This document shows positions 51,837 through 61,750 of a DNA stretch of 64,000 nucleotides, one piece after another (within the stretch, counting starts at the first letter, position 1; every line of letters starts with the position of its first letter). The DNA is from Corallincola platygyrae (GTDB lineage: Bacteria > Pseudomonadota > Gammaproteobacteria > Enterobacterales > Neiellaceae): NCBI RefSeq assembly GCF_039544265.1, contig NZ_BAABLI010000008.1:541135-605134 (forward strand), written 5' to 3'. Position numbers and translations under genes: made by a program. The notes below the pieces were generated by a model, which did no database searches, was not told where the DNA came from, and was given only the letters and a program-made list of their open reading frames with translations.

Positions 51837-52919
51837 ATGACTGCTATTTCACTGCAATGGTTGAGTACCTATACTCAGCACGCTTTTTCGTCCGAATCGG
51901 AAGAGAGGCGGGTACGGCTAACACAAGCCGAAGCCTCATCCGATTCTGAAACTCCCCCCCCGGTTGCTGCAGAAAGAGCAGAAGACACACCTTTGATTGC
52001 TGCTGGCTCTGGCTCAGTCGAATTTTTAGCTGAGAGATCGGCACTTAGTGGGACGAGCATTTCCTCGTCGGATGCCAGTATTAGCCGGGCAGGCAGTGCT
52101 TTGCCTTTGGACCCTCAGCTGCGCTATGTGGTGGATTTACTCGAGCGTATGACCGGACGGAAGTTTGAACTGTTTGCACTGGATTATGTTGAAGCGAGCG
52201 CAACCGAAGCGGTCTCGGTGACCTATAACCCGCAAGCGCAGATACAAAACTCAGCGCCTGATTTTCCTGCCGACAACACACCTATTCTTCGCATCCAGCA
52301 GATAAAAGAAACCGAGCAGAGCCTTTACCAAGCTCAGGGCAGTGTATTGATCGGAGACGAAACGCGCTACTTCTCCGTGTCACTCGAAATGGCTCGGCAG
52401 CAAGAGGTGACTCGCGCCAGCATCACAACTGAACAGGCACTCAAAGATCCTCTAGTACTGAACCTTGACGGAAAGGGGGCTTCGCTTTCGTCTGAGACCC
52501 ATGCCCTTGATTTGAATGCTGATGGTCATTCTGAGCAGGTGGCTACCCTGGCAGATGGCAGCTTTTACCTGGTGAATGATGCCAATAGTAATGGGTTAGC
52601 TGATGATGGAAGGGAGCTGTTTGGTGCCTTGTCGGGAGATGGTTTCAAGGAGCTGGCTCAACTCGACAGCAACGGTAACGGCTTTGTAGATATCGAAGAC
52701 GACGAATTCTCCCAGCTGCGCTTGTGGCAACCTGAAACAGACGAGTGGTTATCACTAAACGATGCGGGGGTGATTGCGCTTTATTTAGGAAGTGAATCGA
52801 CACCGTACATGTTGAAAGATGAAAACCTTGAGCTGCTGGGGGCCATTCGTTCTACGGGCTTCTTTCTTCGGGAAGATGGACCTGCTGGTACGATGCAACA
52901 GGTCGATCTGGTTGTCTGA
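51837..52919 (+). CDS. Hypothetical protein with EF-hand-like Asp-rich calcium motifs
   Basis: A 360-residue protein without a signal peptide. The N-terminal part is Ser/Ala/Glu-rich and looks disordered (about 1-100). The C-terminal part (about 200-360) has repeated Asp/Asn loops: LNLDGKGASL, LDLNADGHSEQ, VNDANSNGLADDGRELFG, LDSNGNGFVDIEDDEFSQLRLW. This resembles the terminal domain of haemolysin-type calcium-binding proteins, where it normally follows RTX repeats. It could be exported by type I secretion, but no transporter is near. No good ribosome binding site is visible. Confidence 0.7.
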   Translation: MTAISLQWLSTYTQHAFSSESEERRVRLTQAEASSDSETPPPVAAERAEDTPLIAAGSGSVEFLAERSALSGTSISSSDASISRAGSALPLDPQLRYVVDLLERMTGRKFELFALDYVEASATEAVSVTYNPQAQIQNSAPDFPADNTPILRIQQIKETEQSLYQAQGSVLIGDETRYFSVSLEMARQQEVTRASITTEQALKDPLVLNLDGKGASLSSETHALDLNADGHSEQVATLADGSFYLVNDANSNGLADDGRELFGALSGDGFKELAQLDSNGNGFVDIEDDEFSQLRLWQPETDEWLSLNDAGVIALYLGSESTPYMLKDENLELLGAIRSTGFFLREDGPAGTMQQVDLVV

Positions 52920-52936
52920 ATTCGGTTCATAGAGAA

Positions 52937-54256
52937 CTAGAGCTTCATCATCAAAATCTTCGATTTACGCTGCAGGTTATAGAGTTGCTGCTTCTGCGGA
53001 GGCAGGTCTTCCACATCTGCCAGTACAAATCCGTGTTCGAGGAACCAGTGAATACTGTGTGTCGTCAGGGCAAACAGGGTGTCTAACCCCAACCTTTTTG
53101 CCTGCTGCTGGATCACTCTGACTAGCTCAGTACCGCGATCTGCTGATCGATATTCTGCATCAACCGCCAGGCAGGCCAGTTCTCCGGCGGTACTGTTCTC
53201 AAATGGATAAAGCGCGGCACAGGCGATCACCAAGCCATCGCGTTCAGAAATGGTAAAGCGGTTTATCTCTATCTCTAGCTGTTCCCGAGAGCGTCGAACC
53301 AGAATCCCTTGCTGTTCCAACGGTCGGATCAGGTCAAGAATACCACCGATATCGTCGATGCGAGCCTGTCTGACCTGTTCCGCTGGCTCTGTAACTATCT
53401 GGGTACCAATACCTTCACGTGAGAATAGTTCCTGAAGGATCGCACCGTCATCCTGACCACTGATTAAATGGCAGCGAGGAACGCCAGCACGGCAAGCTTT
53501 AATGGCTGCTCTTACAAAGGGGCCGACAGAACCGCAATTGGTTTTGCCCTGGTCCAGTTGCGCCAGCATGGCTTCAGCTTCAGAAGGCATCATCTCGGCA
53601 ACCACCTGGCCTTCAGCATCCAGTAAACCCTGATCTGAACAGAAGCCAATAATTTTGTCGGCCTTGAGGCGTATGGCGATCTGTGTGGCCACCTCTTCTG
53701 CAGTCAGGTTAAAACACTCCCCGGTCACCGAGCCTGCCACAGGCCCATGGATCACAATGTCATTCTGGTCCAGCTGCTGCTGGATCCCCTGAGTATCAAT
53801 GCGACGCACCTTACCGCTATGAATAAAGTCGATACCGTCGATGACGCCGAGCGGCTGCGCAATTACAAAGTTACCGCTGATGACGTTAATCTGAGCACCC
53901 TGCATGGGGGTGTTGGCCAGACTCATCGACAACCTTGCCATGAGCTGAAGTTGCAAAGCTCCCGCAACACCTGAGATCACTTCCAGTGATTCGGCATCCG
54001 TGACCCTTGTATTCTGATGGTACTCGCTCTGAATGCCTGCCTTGGATAGGGCCTTATCGATCTGTGGACGGGCGCCGTAAACCAGCACAATTTTGATACC
54101 AAGGGTATTCAGCAGGGCAATATCGTTAATGATGTTGCGGTAATTGGGGTGCTGCAGCGTTTCGCCACCGAGCATGACCACAAAGGTCTTACCGCGGTGA
54201 GCGTTGACATAGGGAGAAGAGTGACGAAACCCTTCGACCAGGTTGGTTGTACGCAC
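52937..54256 (-). CDS. argA: N-acetylglutamate synthase
   Basis: First enzyme of arginine synthesis, acetylating glutamate from acetyl-CoA. The 439-residue protein has an amino-acid-kinase-like domain (about 20-290: FVVMLGGETLQHPNYRNIINDIALLNTLGIKIVLVYGARPQID) and a GNAT acetyltransferase domain (about 295-430: CLAVDAEYRSADRGTELVRVIQQQA). This is the classical gammaproteobacterial ArgA, expected to be feedback-inhibited by arginine through the kinase-like domain. I see no convincing ArgR box upstream. Confidence 0.96.
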   Translation of the reverse strand: MRTTNLVEGFRHSSPYVNAHRGKTFVVMLGGETLQHPNYRNIINDIALLNTLGIKIVLVYGARPQIDKALSKAGIQSEYHQNTRVTDAESLEVISGVAGALQLQLMARLSMSLANTPMQGAQINVISGNFVIAQPLGVIDGIDFIHSGKVRRIDTQGIQQQLDQNDIVIHGPVAGSVTGECFNLTAEEVATQIAIRLKADKIIGFCSDQGLLDAEGQVVAEMMPSEAEAMLAQLDQGKTNCGSVGPFVRAAIKACRAGVPRCHLISGQDDGAILQELFSREGIGTQIVTEPAEQVRQARIDDIGGILDLIRPLEQQGILVRRSREQLEIEINRFTISERDGLVIACAALYPFENSTAGELACLAVDAEYRSADRGTELVRVIQQQAKRLGLDTLFALTTHSIHWFLEHGFVLADVEDLPPQKQQLYNLQRKSKILMMKL

Positions 54257-54445
54257 TATATCTATCTTCCTGAGAGCTTTAACCCGCTAGCATAGACTGA
54301 AGCGGCGCTAATGCGCTATGGCTGACTCAGAGAAAGGTCAAAAAATCTTAAAAAATCCTCGTTAGACTAGCGACTTAGGCGGAGATTTTGAGTCATAGCT
54401 TCTACTATTAACAGGCAATTAATTTAGGTTATGGAGTGACAAAAG

Positions 54446-55183
54446 ATGAAAGCAGGTAAGTGGTTACTGGGCGGATTGGCCGTTATTGTGATTGTTGTCG
54501 GCGTGCTGGTTTTTGGTGTCTTGGGCAACCTGGACAGCATAGTGAAGAGCCTGGTGGAAAAAGTGGGCACTAAGGTTACCCATGTTGAAGTAACACTGGA
54601 TAGTGTCAGCATCAAACTGTTGGATGGCCGAGGTGAACTGAAAGGACTGACATTAGCCAATCCAGATGGTTTTGACAGTGACTACCTGTTTGATTTGAGT
54701 GACATCGTACTGGATATCGACCCCGGCTCTTTGGCAGGGCCAGTCTACGTTATTAATGAGATCAAGGTAGACGGCGCCAAGCTTATTGCGGAGCAGAAGG
54801 GCACAACCACTAACCTGCAAACACTGCTTAATGGCATGAAGAAGGAAGGCGATCAGGGTGCTCAACCTGAAGCCGACCCTGAAGCTGAATCTTCTGAAGC
54901 TCCTGATGTGAAACTGGCGGTAGAGAAGCTGACCCTGAGCAACAATGCGATCACCCTGATTACTGAGCAATGGGGCGAGAAGAAGCTCACCATGCCTACC
55001 ATCGATATGTCTAATCTGGGTAACAAAGACAATGGTCTGACGCCAGAGCAGTTGACATCAGAGATAGTCTCTCGTGTGACTCGTGCAGTGGAAAAGCGCG
55101 TGACCCAAGAGCTCAAGAAAATGGCGGAAGAGAAAGTAAAAGAGAAGGCTAAAGGCGAACTGCTTAAACAGCTTGGCGGCTAA
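54446..55183 (+). CDS. AsmA-like membrane-anchored periplasmic protein
   Basis: A 245-residue protein with one N-terminal anchor helix (about 7-28) and a periplasmic beta-rich region (VTHVEVTLDSVSIKLLDGRGELKGLTLANPDGF) of the AsmA-like type. An acidic linker (about 138-155) and a C-terminal charged helix (about 220-243, LKKMAEEKVKEKAKGELLKQL) follow. AsmA-like proteins are implicated in envelope lipid transport; this short form has no assigned role. It ends at a clear terminator. Confidence 0.75.
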   Translation: MKAGKWLLGGLAVIVIVVGVLVFGVLGNLDSIVKSLVEKVGTKVTHVEVTLDSVSIKLLDGRGELKGLTLANPDGFDSDYLFDLSDIVLDIDPGSLAGPVYVINEIKVDGAKLIAEQKGTTTNLQTLLNGMKKEGDQGAQPEADPEAESSEAPDVKLAVEKLTLSNNAITLITEQWGEKKLTMPTIDMSNLGNKDNGLTPEQLTSEIVSRVTRAVEKRVTQELKKMAEEKVKEKAKGELLKQLGG

Positions 55184-55205
55184 GCTTTCACTATCTCTCA
55201 AAACT

Positions 55206-55242
55206 AAAAAGCCTCGCACCGATGAATAGCGCGAGGCTTTTT
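55206..55242 (+). terminator. Terminator shared by the AsmA-like gene and ygiQ
   Basis: Arms AAAAAGCCTCGC and GCGAGGCTTTTT, 13-nt loop. It lies between convergent genes and works in both directions. Confidence 0.9.
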
Positions 55243-55268
55243 ATTAACGTCTTAGATTAGCCGTCCTG

Positions 55269-57584
55269 CTAACGACGGGCTTTTGGCCGCTTTGCGCCAC
55301 CAGACACTCTTTTCTGACCTGCGGAACTGTTGCCGGGTTTGCCATGCTTGGCTGGGCGATTTTTCTGCGAGCCATTTTTAGTTCCACTGCTTTTCTTGCC
55401 AGTTTTTTTCTGGTTCGGATGACTTTTACTTCCAAGAGGCTGGTCATCACTAAAGCGGGTGAGGCCACGCTGGGTTTTGCCCTGACCTGGTTTTTGACCT
55501 TTGGCTGAGTGCCCACGCCCTTGCTCTTTAAAGCTGGCTGGTGGCACCAGATGGTTTGGTCCACGACCGATCAAACGGCTAAGCCCCATTGCTTTAAGTG
55601 CTTCTCGGATCACTTCGTAGTTCTCCGGATCATGGTAGCGCAGCAGGGCTTTGTGCAGCTTACGCTGGCGTCCTTTCTTCGCCACCGGAAGTTTGCTGGT
55701 TTTGTGGCTGACCTTATGCAGCGGATCGACCTCGGTGTGATACATGGTGGTGGCATTAGCTAGCGGTGACGGATAGAAATTCTGTACCTGATCCAGCTTA
55801 AAGCGGTTGGTTTTCAGCCATAACGCCAGGTTCACCATATCTCTGTCTGTGGTGCCAGGGTGGGCCGATATAAAGTACGGGATCAGGTATTGCTCTTTAC
55901 CTGCCTCTTTCGAGAACTTGTCGAACAACTCTTTGAACTTGTAATAGGTATCCATGCCCGGCTTCATCATCTGCTGAAGTGGGCCTTGCTCAGTATGCTC
56001 TGGGGCGATCTTAAGGTATCCGCCGACATGGTATTTCGCCAGCTCTTTCACGTAGCGTGGATCTTCCACGGCGAGGTCATAACGCACACCGGACGCGATC
56101 AGGATCTTCTTAATGCCTTTCAGGTCACGGGCACGACGATATAGATTGATTGTCGGCGTGTGGTCCGTGTCCATGTGGTGGCAGATATCCGGATACACAC
56201 AGGAGAATCGGCGACAAGTCTGCTCTGCCTTCGGGCTCTTACAGTTGAGCTTGTACATGTTGGCAGTAGGGCCACCAAGATCTGAGATCACACCGGTAAA
56301 CCCGGGCACTTTGTCGCGAATCTCTTCGATTTCCTGAATGATCGAATCTTCCGAACGACTCTGAATAATGCGCCCTTCGTGCTCTGTGATAGAACAGAAT
56401 GAACAACCACCGAAACAGCCACGCATGATATTTACCGAGGTTTTAATCATGTCGTAGGCCGGGATCTTGGCCTTGCCATAGGCGGGGTGGGGGATACGGG
56501 CGTAGTTCATGCCAAACACCGCATCCATCTCTTCGGTCGAGAGTGGATAAGCCGGTGGGTTCACCCACACCATACGTTCCCCACAGGGCTGTAGTAGCGC
56601 GCGTGCGCAACCAGGGTTGGTTTCCTGGTGGAACACCCGCGAAGCATGGGCATACAGGTACTTATCTTCGCTGACGCGTTCAAATGACGGCAGCTTGATA
56701 TAGGTGAACTCCCAAGGTTTACGCTTGCCACCTTTAGGGTTAAACGGCAATACACCAACGTTTTGCTCAACGGGCGCCGCTGATTCGGCTGCTTCGTCGT
56801 TCTTCTCGCTGCAGCTGTTGACTGGCTCAACATGATAAGGGTTGGGCAGAGGCTCGATCTTCCTCAGGCCATCAAGATGGGTTGAATCCAGTCCTGACCA
56901 GCCCGCCAGAGGTGTGTTGCGGAGTACGGCTGTGCCACGAACATCCTGCATATCCGCAGGTGTTTCGCCTGCGGCAATACGATGGGCGATCTCAGCCAAT
57001 GGGCGCTCTGCGTTACCGTAAACCAGCAGGTCGGCTTTGGAGTCGAACAGCACCGATTTGCGTACTTTGTCTGACCAATAATCGTAGTGGGCAATTCGGC
57101 GTAAGCTGGCTTCGATACCACCAATTACGACGGGCACTCCCTTGTAGGCCTCTTTGCAGCGCTGGGTATAAACCGTGACCGCTCTGTCTGGGCGTTTGCC
57201 ACCCTCGTTGTTTGGGGTATAAGCGTCGTCGTGGCGTAGTTTGCGGTCGGCGGTATAGCGATTGATCATCGAATCCATGTTGCCCGCAGTCACACCGAAA
57301 AACAGGTTGGGTTTACCCAACTGTTGGAATGCTTCTTTGCTCTTCCAATCAGGCTGGGCAATGATGCCGACACGAAAGCCTTGCGCTTCGAGCATGCGGC
57401 CGATCACCGCCATACCAAAACTTGGGTGGTCCACGTACGCGTCACCAGACACAATGATGATGTCGCAGCTATCCCAGCCTAACTGCGCCATCTCTTTACG
57501 AGACATCGGCAGAAAAGGTGCCGGGCTATCACTGTGAGCCCAGTACTTTGGATAGGAAAATAGTGGCTGTTCGGCGTGCTGCAT
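55269..57584 (-). CDS. ygiQ: YgiQ-family radical SAM protein
   Basis: A 771-residue iron-sulfur protein. An N-terminal UPF0313 domain (about 15-370) precedes a radical SAM core with the CxxxCxxC cluster motif in MRGCFGGCSFCSITEHEGR (about 385-403). Further marks are ISDLGGPTANMYKLNC and LKIAPEHTEQG. The last 100 or so residues are a basic, Gly/Lys/Ser/Gln-rich, probably disordered tail, common in the family. The biochemical reaction is unknown. It is monocistronic. Confidence 0.93.
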   Translation of the reverse strand: MQHAEQPLFSYPKYWAHSDSPAPFLPMSRKEMAQLGWDSCDIIIVSGDAYVDHPSFGMAVIGRMLEAQGFRVGIIAQPDWKSKEAFQQLGKPNLFFGVTAGNMDSMINRYTADRKLRHDDAYTPNNEGGKRPDRAVTVYTQRCKEAYKGVPVVIGGIEASLRRIAHYDYWSDKVRKSVLFDSKADLLVYGNAERPLAEIAHRIAAGETPADMQDVRGTAVLRNTPLAGWSGLDSTHLDGLRKIEPLPNPYHVEPVNSCSEKNDEAAESAAPVEQNVGVLPFNPKGGKRKPWEFTYIKLPSFERVSEDKYLYAHASRVFHQETNPGCARALLQPCGERMVWVNPPAYPLSTEEMDAVFGMNYARIPHPAYGKAKIPAYDMIKTSVNIMRGCFGGCSFCSITEHEGRIIQSRSEDSIIQEIEEIRDKVPGFTGVISDLGGPTANMYKLNCKSPKAEQTCRRFSCVYPDICHHMDTDHTPTINLYRRARDLKGIKKILIASGVRYDLAVEDPRYVKELAKYHVGGYLKIAPEHTEQGPLQQMMKPGMDTYYKFKELFDKFSKEAGKEQYLIPYFISAHPGTTDRDMVNLALWLKTNRFKLDQVQNFYPSPLANATTMYHTEVDPLHKVSHKTSKLPVAKKGRQRKLHKALLRYHDPENYEVIREALKAMGLSRLIGRGPNHLVPPASFKEQGRGHSAKGQKPGQGKTQRGLTRFSDDQPLGSKSHPNQKKTGKKSSGTKNGSQKNRPAKHGKPGNSSAGQKRVSGGAKRPKARR

Positions 57585-57750
57585 TAAACTCTCTCGAAGT
57601 TATCTCGAACTTATTTCGAAATTGCGGTGCGGTGATGACCTTCCATGACTACCTTTTCGCATCTTAACTACCCGCAAGTGTCCGCGGGGCGCGGATTATA
57701 CCAGTTGGTCAAATATTGTTCAGCCCTGTTTTTAGTATGGGATAGGGCAG

Positions 57751-57774
57751 AAAAAACGGAGGCCTGAGCCTCCG
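57751..57774 (-). terminator. Terminator after the MaoC-type gene
   Basis: Arms CGGAGGC and GCCTCCG around a 4-nt loop; on the minus strand six Ts follow. Confidence 0.88.
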
Positions 57775-57801
57775 CTTCTGATGATTTGCTTAGTTTCTGT
57801 A

Positions 57802-58485
57802 TTAGAAATAGAGACGAACGATAGACTCAGCCACGCAAGCTGGGCGGCGACAGCCTTCAATTTCGATGGTGATCTCTTTTACCAGTTCAAGGCCTCGCTT
57901 GATGGGCTCTACCTTGGCTAAGCGGGTACGGGCGCGCAGACGATTACCCACTTTTACCGGGTATGGATAGCGTACCTGGTTAAGGCCGTAGTTAACCGCC
58001 ATTTTTGCGGTAGGGTACTGTGGCTTTTCTGGGTTGACGCTTTCGGTCAGGACTGGCAACAGTGACAGGGTCAGGAAACCGTGTGCAATAGTGCCTTTAA
58101 ACGGTGACTCTAGCGCCGCGCGTTCTGGATCTGTGTGGATCCACTGATGATCCATGGTCACTTCGGCGAACTGATTGATGCGGTCCTGATCGATCTCAAG
58201 CCATTCGCCGACATGGATCTCTTCGCCAAGTTTCTCGGAAAGAGATGCCAACAACTTTTGCGCTTCAGGGTGAAGCACGATCGCTTTCGGCTGAGGTTGC
58301 GCACTACCGTGACCTAACAGCTGATGTTCGCGGGCCCAACTGGCCAGCTGTGTGCTGTTGGCTTTGTGAAGGAATTCGGTCCAATAGTCACGGATAGTAG
58401 GAGATATCCACTCCTTCAGCTCGAACTGGTGCTGTGCTTGCGCCAGTATTTCGCTTTTCTTTTTAATGAAGTCGACGACTTTCAT
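57802..58485 (-). CDS. MaoC-like hotdog dehydratase with N-terminal helical extension
   Basis: A 227-residue protein. A helical N-terminal part (about 1-70) precedes a MaoC/R-hydratase domain: INQFAEVTMDHQWIHTDPERAALESPFKGTIAHGFLTLSLLP contains the Asp/His hydratase residues. VNYGLNQVRYPYPVKVGNRLRART follows. It probably hydrates an enoyl-CoA, but NodN-like proteins of this shape lack a proven substrate. It stands alone with its own terminator. Confidence 0.87.
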   Translation of the reverse strand: MKVVDFIKKKSEILAQAQHQFELKEWISPTIRDYWTEFLHKANSTQLASWAREHQLLGHGSAQPQPKAIVLHPEAQKLLASLSEKLGEEIHVGEWLEIDQDRINQFAEVTMDHQWIHTDPERAALESPFKGTIAHGFLTLSLLPVLTESVNPEKPQYPTAKMAVNYGLNQVRYPYPVKVGNRLRARTRLAKVEPIKRGLELVKEITIEIEGCRRPACVAESIVRLYF

Positions 58486-58581
58486 CCGTTGGTACCTTGT
58501 CTCTTTACACGGGTTGATCAGCGTATATTTTAATCGAATTCAATATTAGATTAAAAGCTCAGTTCTGAACAGGTAACAAGA

Positions 58582-60471
58582 TCAAGAGTTTAGCGCTTCA
58601 TAAAGGCGATTAATGTGCGCTGGTTGGAGAAAACTTTCGACTAATTCGGCTGGCATAGGGCGGCTGAGCAGGTAGCCCTGAACTTCATCACAGTTCACTT
58701 CTGAGAGGATATTTAGGGTTTTCAAATCTTCCACCCCCTCGGCAATCACCATAAAGTTGAGGGTGTGTGCGACAGCGATGATGGTCTTGATGATCTCGAG
58801 ATCTGAGGGGGAATCATGCAGGGCGGCGACAAAACTCTGATCAATTTTCAGGGTGTCCGCAGGCAATTGGCGCAGGTAGTTCAGGCTGGAATAGCCGGTT
58901 CCGAAATCGTCGATGGCGACTTTTACCCCCATTTGCCGGAGTGCTTCGAGCACGGCAATGGTGGTATCAATGTTATCGATAACCATGCTCTCGGTGATCT
59001 CCAGTTCCAGCAACCCATCAGGGATCTGATACTCTTCCATTAGCGCTGCGATCGAATCGATAAAATTGGGTTGGTGAATCTGTTTGACGGAAAGGTTTAC
59101 CGCCATGCCAATCTGGTCGTGGCCCAATTCGCGCCACTTGACCAACTGTCTGCACGCCTCGTTAAGCACCCACTCGCCAATATCGAGTATCAGGTCGCTT
59201 TGTTCTGCAATGGGTATGAACTCCCCTGGCGAAACAATCCCATGTTCAGGGCAGTGCCAACGTATCAGGGCTTCAAAGCCAATTAAGCGCATTTCACGAG
59301 TGTGCAGCTTGGGCTGAAAGTAGAGTTCCAGTTCTTGGTTCTGTACCGCGGCACGCAAACGCGCTTCAAGCGATAAGCGATAGAGTGCTTGTGCTTCCAT
59401 TTTCGGCTGGAAGCTGGCGAAGGTATTCCGCCCTAATGCTTTTGCCTGATACATCGCCATATCCGCTTTGCGGGTCAGGTCTTCAACATTACGGCCATGT
59501 CGCGGGGCATAGGCAATACCGATGCTGGACGAAATCTTTATCTGGTCGCTCAATTCGTCATAGGGTTTGGAGAGTGCGGTCAAAATCCGATTGGCTACCA
59601 CCAGGGCTTCATTCTCGTCACTGATGGTGTCGAGCAGCAAGATAAACTCGTCACCGCCAAATCGCGCCAGGGTGTCTTGTTCGCGAAGGCAGGTTTCGAT
59701 TCGTTTGGCGACCGTGCAGAGTAGCTTGTCTCCCACTTCATGGCCGAGCAGATCGTTCACATCTTTAAAATGATCGAGGTCGAGAAACATCACCGCCAAC
59801 GGGGCGGTCTGTCGCTTTTTCTGTAGCAATGCTTGTTCCAGTCGATCAACAAACAATTGCCTGTTCGGTAGGCCCGTCAGTGCGTCATGGCATGCTTGAA
59901 ACCGGATCTGGGCTTCTTTGCGCTTGAGCTCGGTTATGTCCCGGAAGCTCCAGACTCTTCCTGCTAACTCGCCGTCAATCATTTTTGGCCGAGAGCAATA
60001 CTCCAAATATTTCGCTTGCCGAAGAGACAGTACGCCGACCAACTCGGCCTGTTTGTTGTCCTCCAGGGGGTGCAATATCCCGAGTAGATCGCCGGGAACT
60101 TCCAATTTGGCTCCCAGGGACTCAAGAAGGGAGGCCTCGTTGAGTGTGTTTGAGAAGCTCGAATCAATATTAAACAGTGCTTTAGCTGGTTGGTTGTAAG
60201 TCAGGTAATGGCCCTGTTTGTCTACCACGATAACCGCATCCTGAATGGCATCCAGAGTAGTGTTCAGGGTTACCAGGCGCTGAGACAGCTGATTGTTTTG
60301 AGCCACCATCTCTTCGGACATCAAATCCAAAGAACGCTCCAGTAATCGGCGGTCTTCATCACCCTGCTGATAGGCCTGGTCGACATTCAATAGCAGTGTT
60401 TGCAACTGCTCTGGTAGTTGCTCCAGTGACAGATTGGCGCGCTTTAACTGCTTGGCGAGAAGTCTATGCAT
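58582..60471 (-). CDS. PAS-GGDEF-EAL cyclic-di-GMP protein
   Basis: A 629-residue cytosolic c-di-GMP enzyme. An N-terminal helical region (about 1-70) precedes a PAS domain (about 70-190, TTLDAIQDAVIVVDKQGHYLTYNQPAKALF). The GGDEF domain has LDLDHFKDVNDLLGHEVGD, I-site REQD and RFGGDEF; the EAL domain has FEALIRW, NLSVKQ, EITES, DDFGTGYSS and AEGVED. Both catalytic motifs look intact. It overlaps the FIST gene upstream by 8 nt, so the FIST protein is the likely sensory partner. Confidence 0.93.
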   Translation of the reverse strand: MHRLLAKQLKRANLSLEQLPEQLQTLLLNVDQAYQQGDEDRRLLERSLDLMSEEMVAQNNQLSQRLVTLNTTLDAIQDAVIVVDKQGHYLTYNQPAKALFNIDSSFSNTLNEASLLESLGAKLEVPGDLLGILHPLEDNKQAELVGVLSLRQAKYLEYCSRPKMIDGELAGRVWSFRDITELKRKEAQIRFQACHDALTGLPNRQLFVDRLEQALLQKKRQTAPLAVMFLDLDHFKDVNDLLGHEVGDKLLCTVAKRIETCLREQDTLARFGGDEFILLLDTISDENEALVVANRILTALSKPYDELSDQIKISSSIGIAYAPRHGRNVEDLTRKADMAMYQAKALGRNTFASFQPKMEAQALYRLSLEARLRAAVQNQELELYFQPKLHTREMRLIGFEALIRWHCPEHGIVSPGEFIPIAEQSDLILDIGEWVLNEACRQLVKWRELGHDQIGMAVNLSVKQIHQPNFIDSIAALMEEYQIPDGLLELEITESMVIDNIDTTIAVLEALRQMGVKVAIDDFGTGYSSLNYLRQLPADTLKIDQSFVAALHDSPSDLEIIKTIIAVAHTLNFMVIAEGVEDLKTLNILSEVNCDEVQGYLLSRPMPAELVESFLQPAHINRLYEALNS

Positions 60472-61609
60472 CAGCTTTCCGTTCTTGGATCGCCGTGATC
60501 GTCATGGTTTGATTATGAAGAACACACCTATGTTGGCCCTTGACCGGGGAGAGTTCGCCGTATGAGTAAAACCCGGTGAGCATAGCGTTGTCGCCAAAGG
60601 TTTCCTGCACGGCTTCCACTTCCTCTTCAGTGCGCTGGTTAAGCACCATTTTCCTGCCAATGCAGCTGACTAACAAGGCCAATGTCGGCAGATCTGGATT
60701 GATATCGGTCTCCACAGCCGCTTCCGCTGCATCACTAGCGCCATCTATAAGGCGCTCAAAGTTGGCTTTCATAAGTCGAGCAAATGCACCTTCAGGCATC
60801 TCTCCCGCGAAGGTCATGCGGTCAGCATCTTCATCCACGCCCAATATGGTGCGCACGACTTCAGGGCGGTCATCAGAAAAACTGATACTCAATGGAAACA
60901 ACAGCCCTGAGGCTGGCAGCCCAACGGCATATTCGCCCAGATACTTTTTGTAGAGCGCCAAGGCCGACATGCCATCCAATTGGTACAGCTGGTTATCTTT
61001 TGCCTTGGTGATTTTGCGTTTAGGACCAAATGTATCCCATCCCCCTCGAGAGCCGTGTGAGATGCTTAAAGCGTCGCCGTGTAGGCCGATAGCAATCACC
61101 TGACCCGAGCAGACTTTGTCGTTGTGCCAGGTAAACGTCTGGCAAAACTGCTCGCCGTCACCAGCCAGCCCACCGCTGACGGTGACTTCCTCGGGCAAAT
61201 GGTCGGTCAGACCATTTACCAGCGCAGTGCCGTTGATCTGAATACCATCTGAGAATATCAGCAGGTGGCGTAGGTTCTCTTGGGGTAGTTGACATGCCAG
61301 CTCAGTACCTGCGTTGTAACTGCAGTCGACAGAATTTAATGGCTGGCTGGCGATGCTGACCTTACAGTCATCAAACTTAACTGCTGTAAGGGTCAAGCCG
61401 TTATCAGAGACTTGCGTACCGTGAATTTCACCTGCACTGCTGCAACCCACAATATCTGCCTGGGGAAACTGTTGACGAATTTCAGCCTGCTTCGCTCGAT
61501 AAACTTCGACATTGCCAAAAACGAACACCAAAGCGGGCTCTGCAAATGGGCAGTGATTAAGCGCAGGATGCCACTGGCCATCGGTGACCAGAGTTTGAAA
61601 CAACTTCAT
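60464..61609 (-). CDS. FIST-domain sensory protein
   Basis: A 381-residue protein with FIST-N (about 25-210: VFGNVEVYRAKQAEIRQQFPQADIVGCSSAGEIHG, SGGLAGDGEQF) and FIST-C (about 215-365, ending in TGFYSYGELSP). FIST domains bind small ligands. The NosP subgroup binds haem and senses nitric oxide, and is often encoded beside histidine kinases or c-di-GMP enzymes. Whether this copy binds haem is not visible from sequence alone. It overlaps and presumably controls the GGDEF-EAL gene. Confidence 0.9.
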   Translation of the reverse strand: MKLFQTLVTDGQWHPALNHCPFAEPALVFVFGNVEVYRAKQAEIRQQFPQADIVGCSSAGEIHGTQVSDNGLTLTAVKFDDCKVSIASQPLNSVDCSYNAGTELACQLPQENLRHLLIFSDGIQINGTALVNGLTDHLPEEVTVSGGLAGDGEQFCQTFTWHNDKVCSGQVIAIGLHGDALSISHGSRGGWDTFGPKRKITKAKDNQLYQLDGMSALALYKKYLGEYAVGLPASGLLFPLSISFSDDRPEVVRTILGVDEDADRMTFAGEMPEGAFARLMKANFERLIDGASDAAEAAVETDINPDLPTLALLVSCIGRKMVLNQRTEEEVEAVQETFGDNAMLTGFYSYGELSPVKGQHRCVLHNQTMTITAIQERKADA

Positions 61610-61725
61610 GGGCTAATGATCGTCAACTACGTGCTGTATTTACTGTAGCATTTTGAATTTTGCCTGCTGGGTCAACGGATAAAGGCCAGCTTAGTGAGCT
61701 GAGCAATGATTAAGTTAGCAAAACG

Positions 61726-61750
61726 TTAAAAAGGGCCTGAATAGGCCCTT
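61726..61750 (-). terminator. Terminator of the ECF sigma operon
   Basis: Arms AAGGGCCT and AGGCCCTT around GAAT; on the minus strand a T run follows. Confidence 0.85.
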
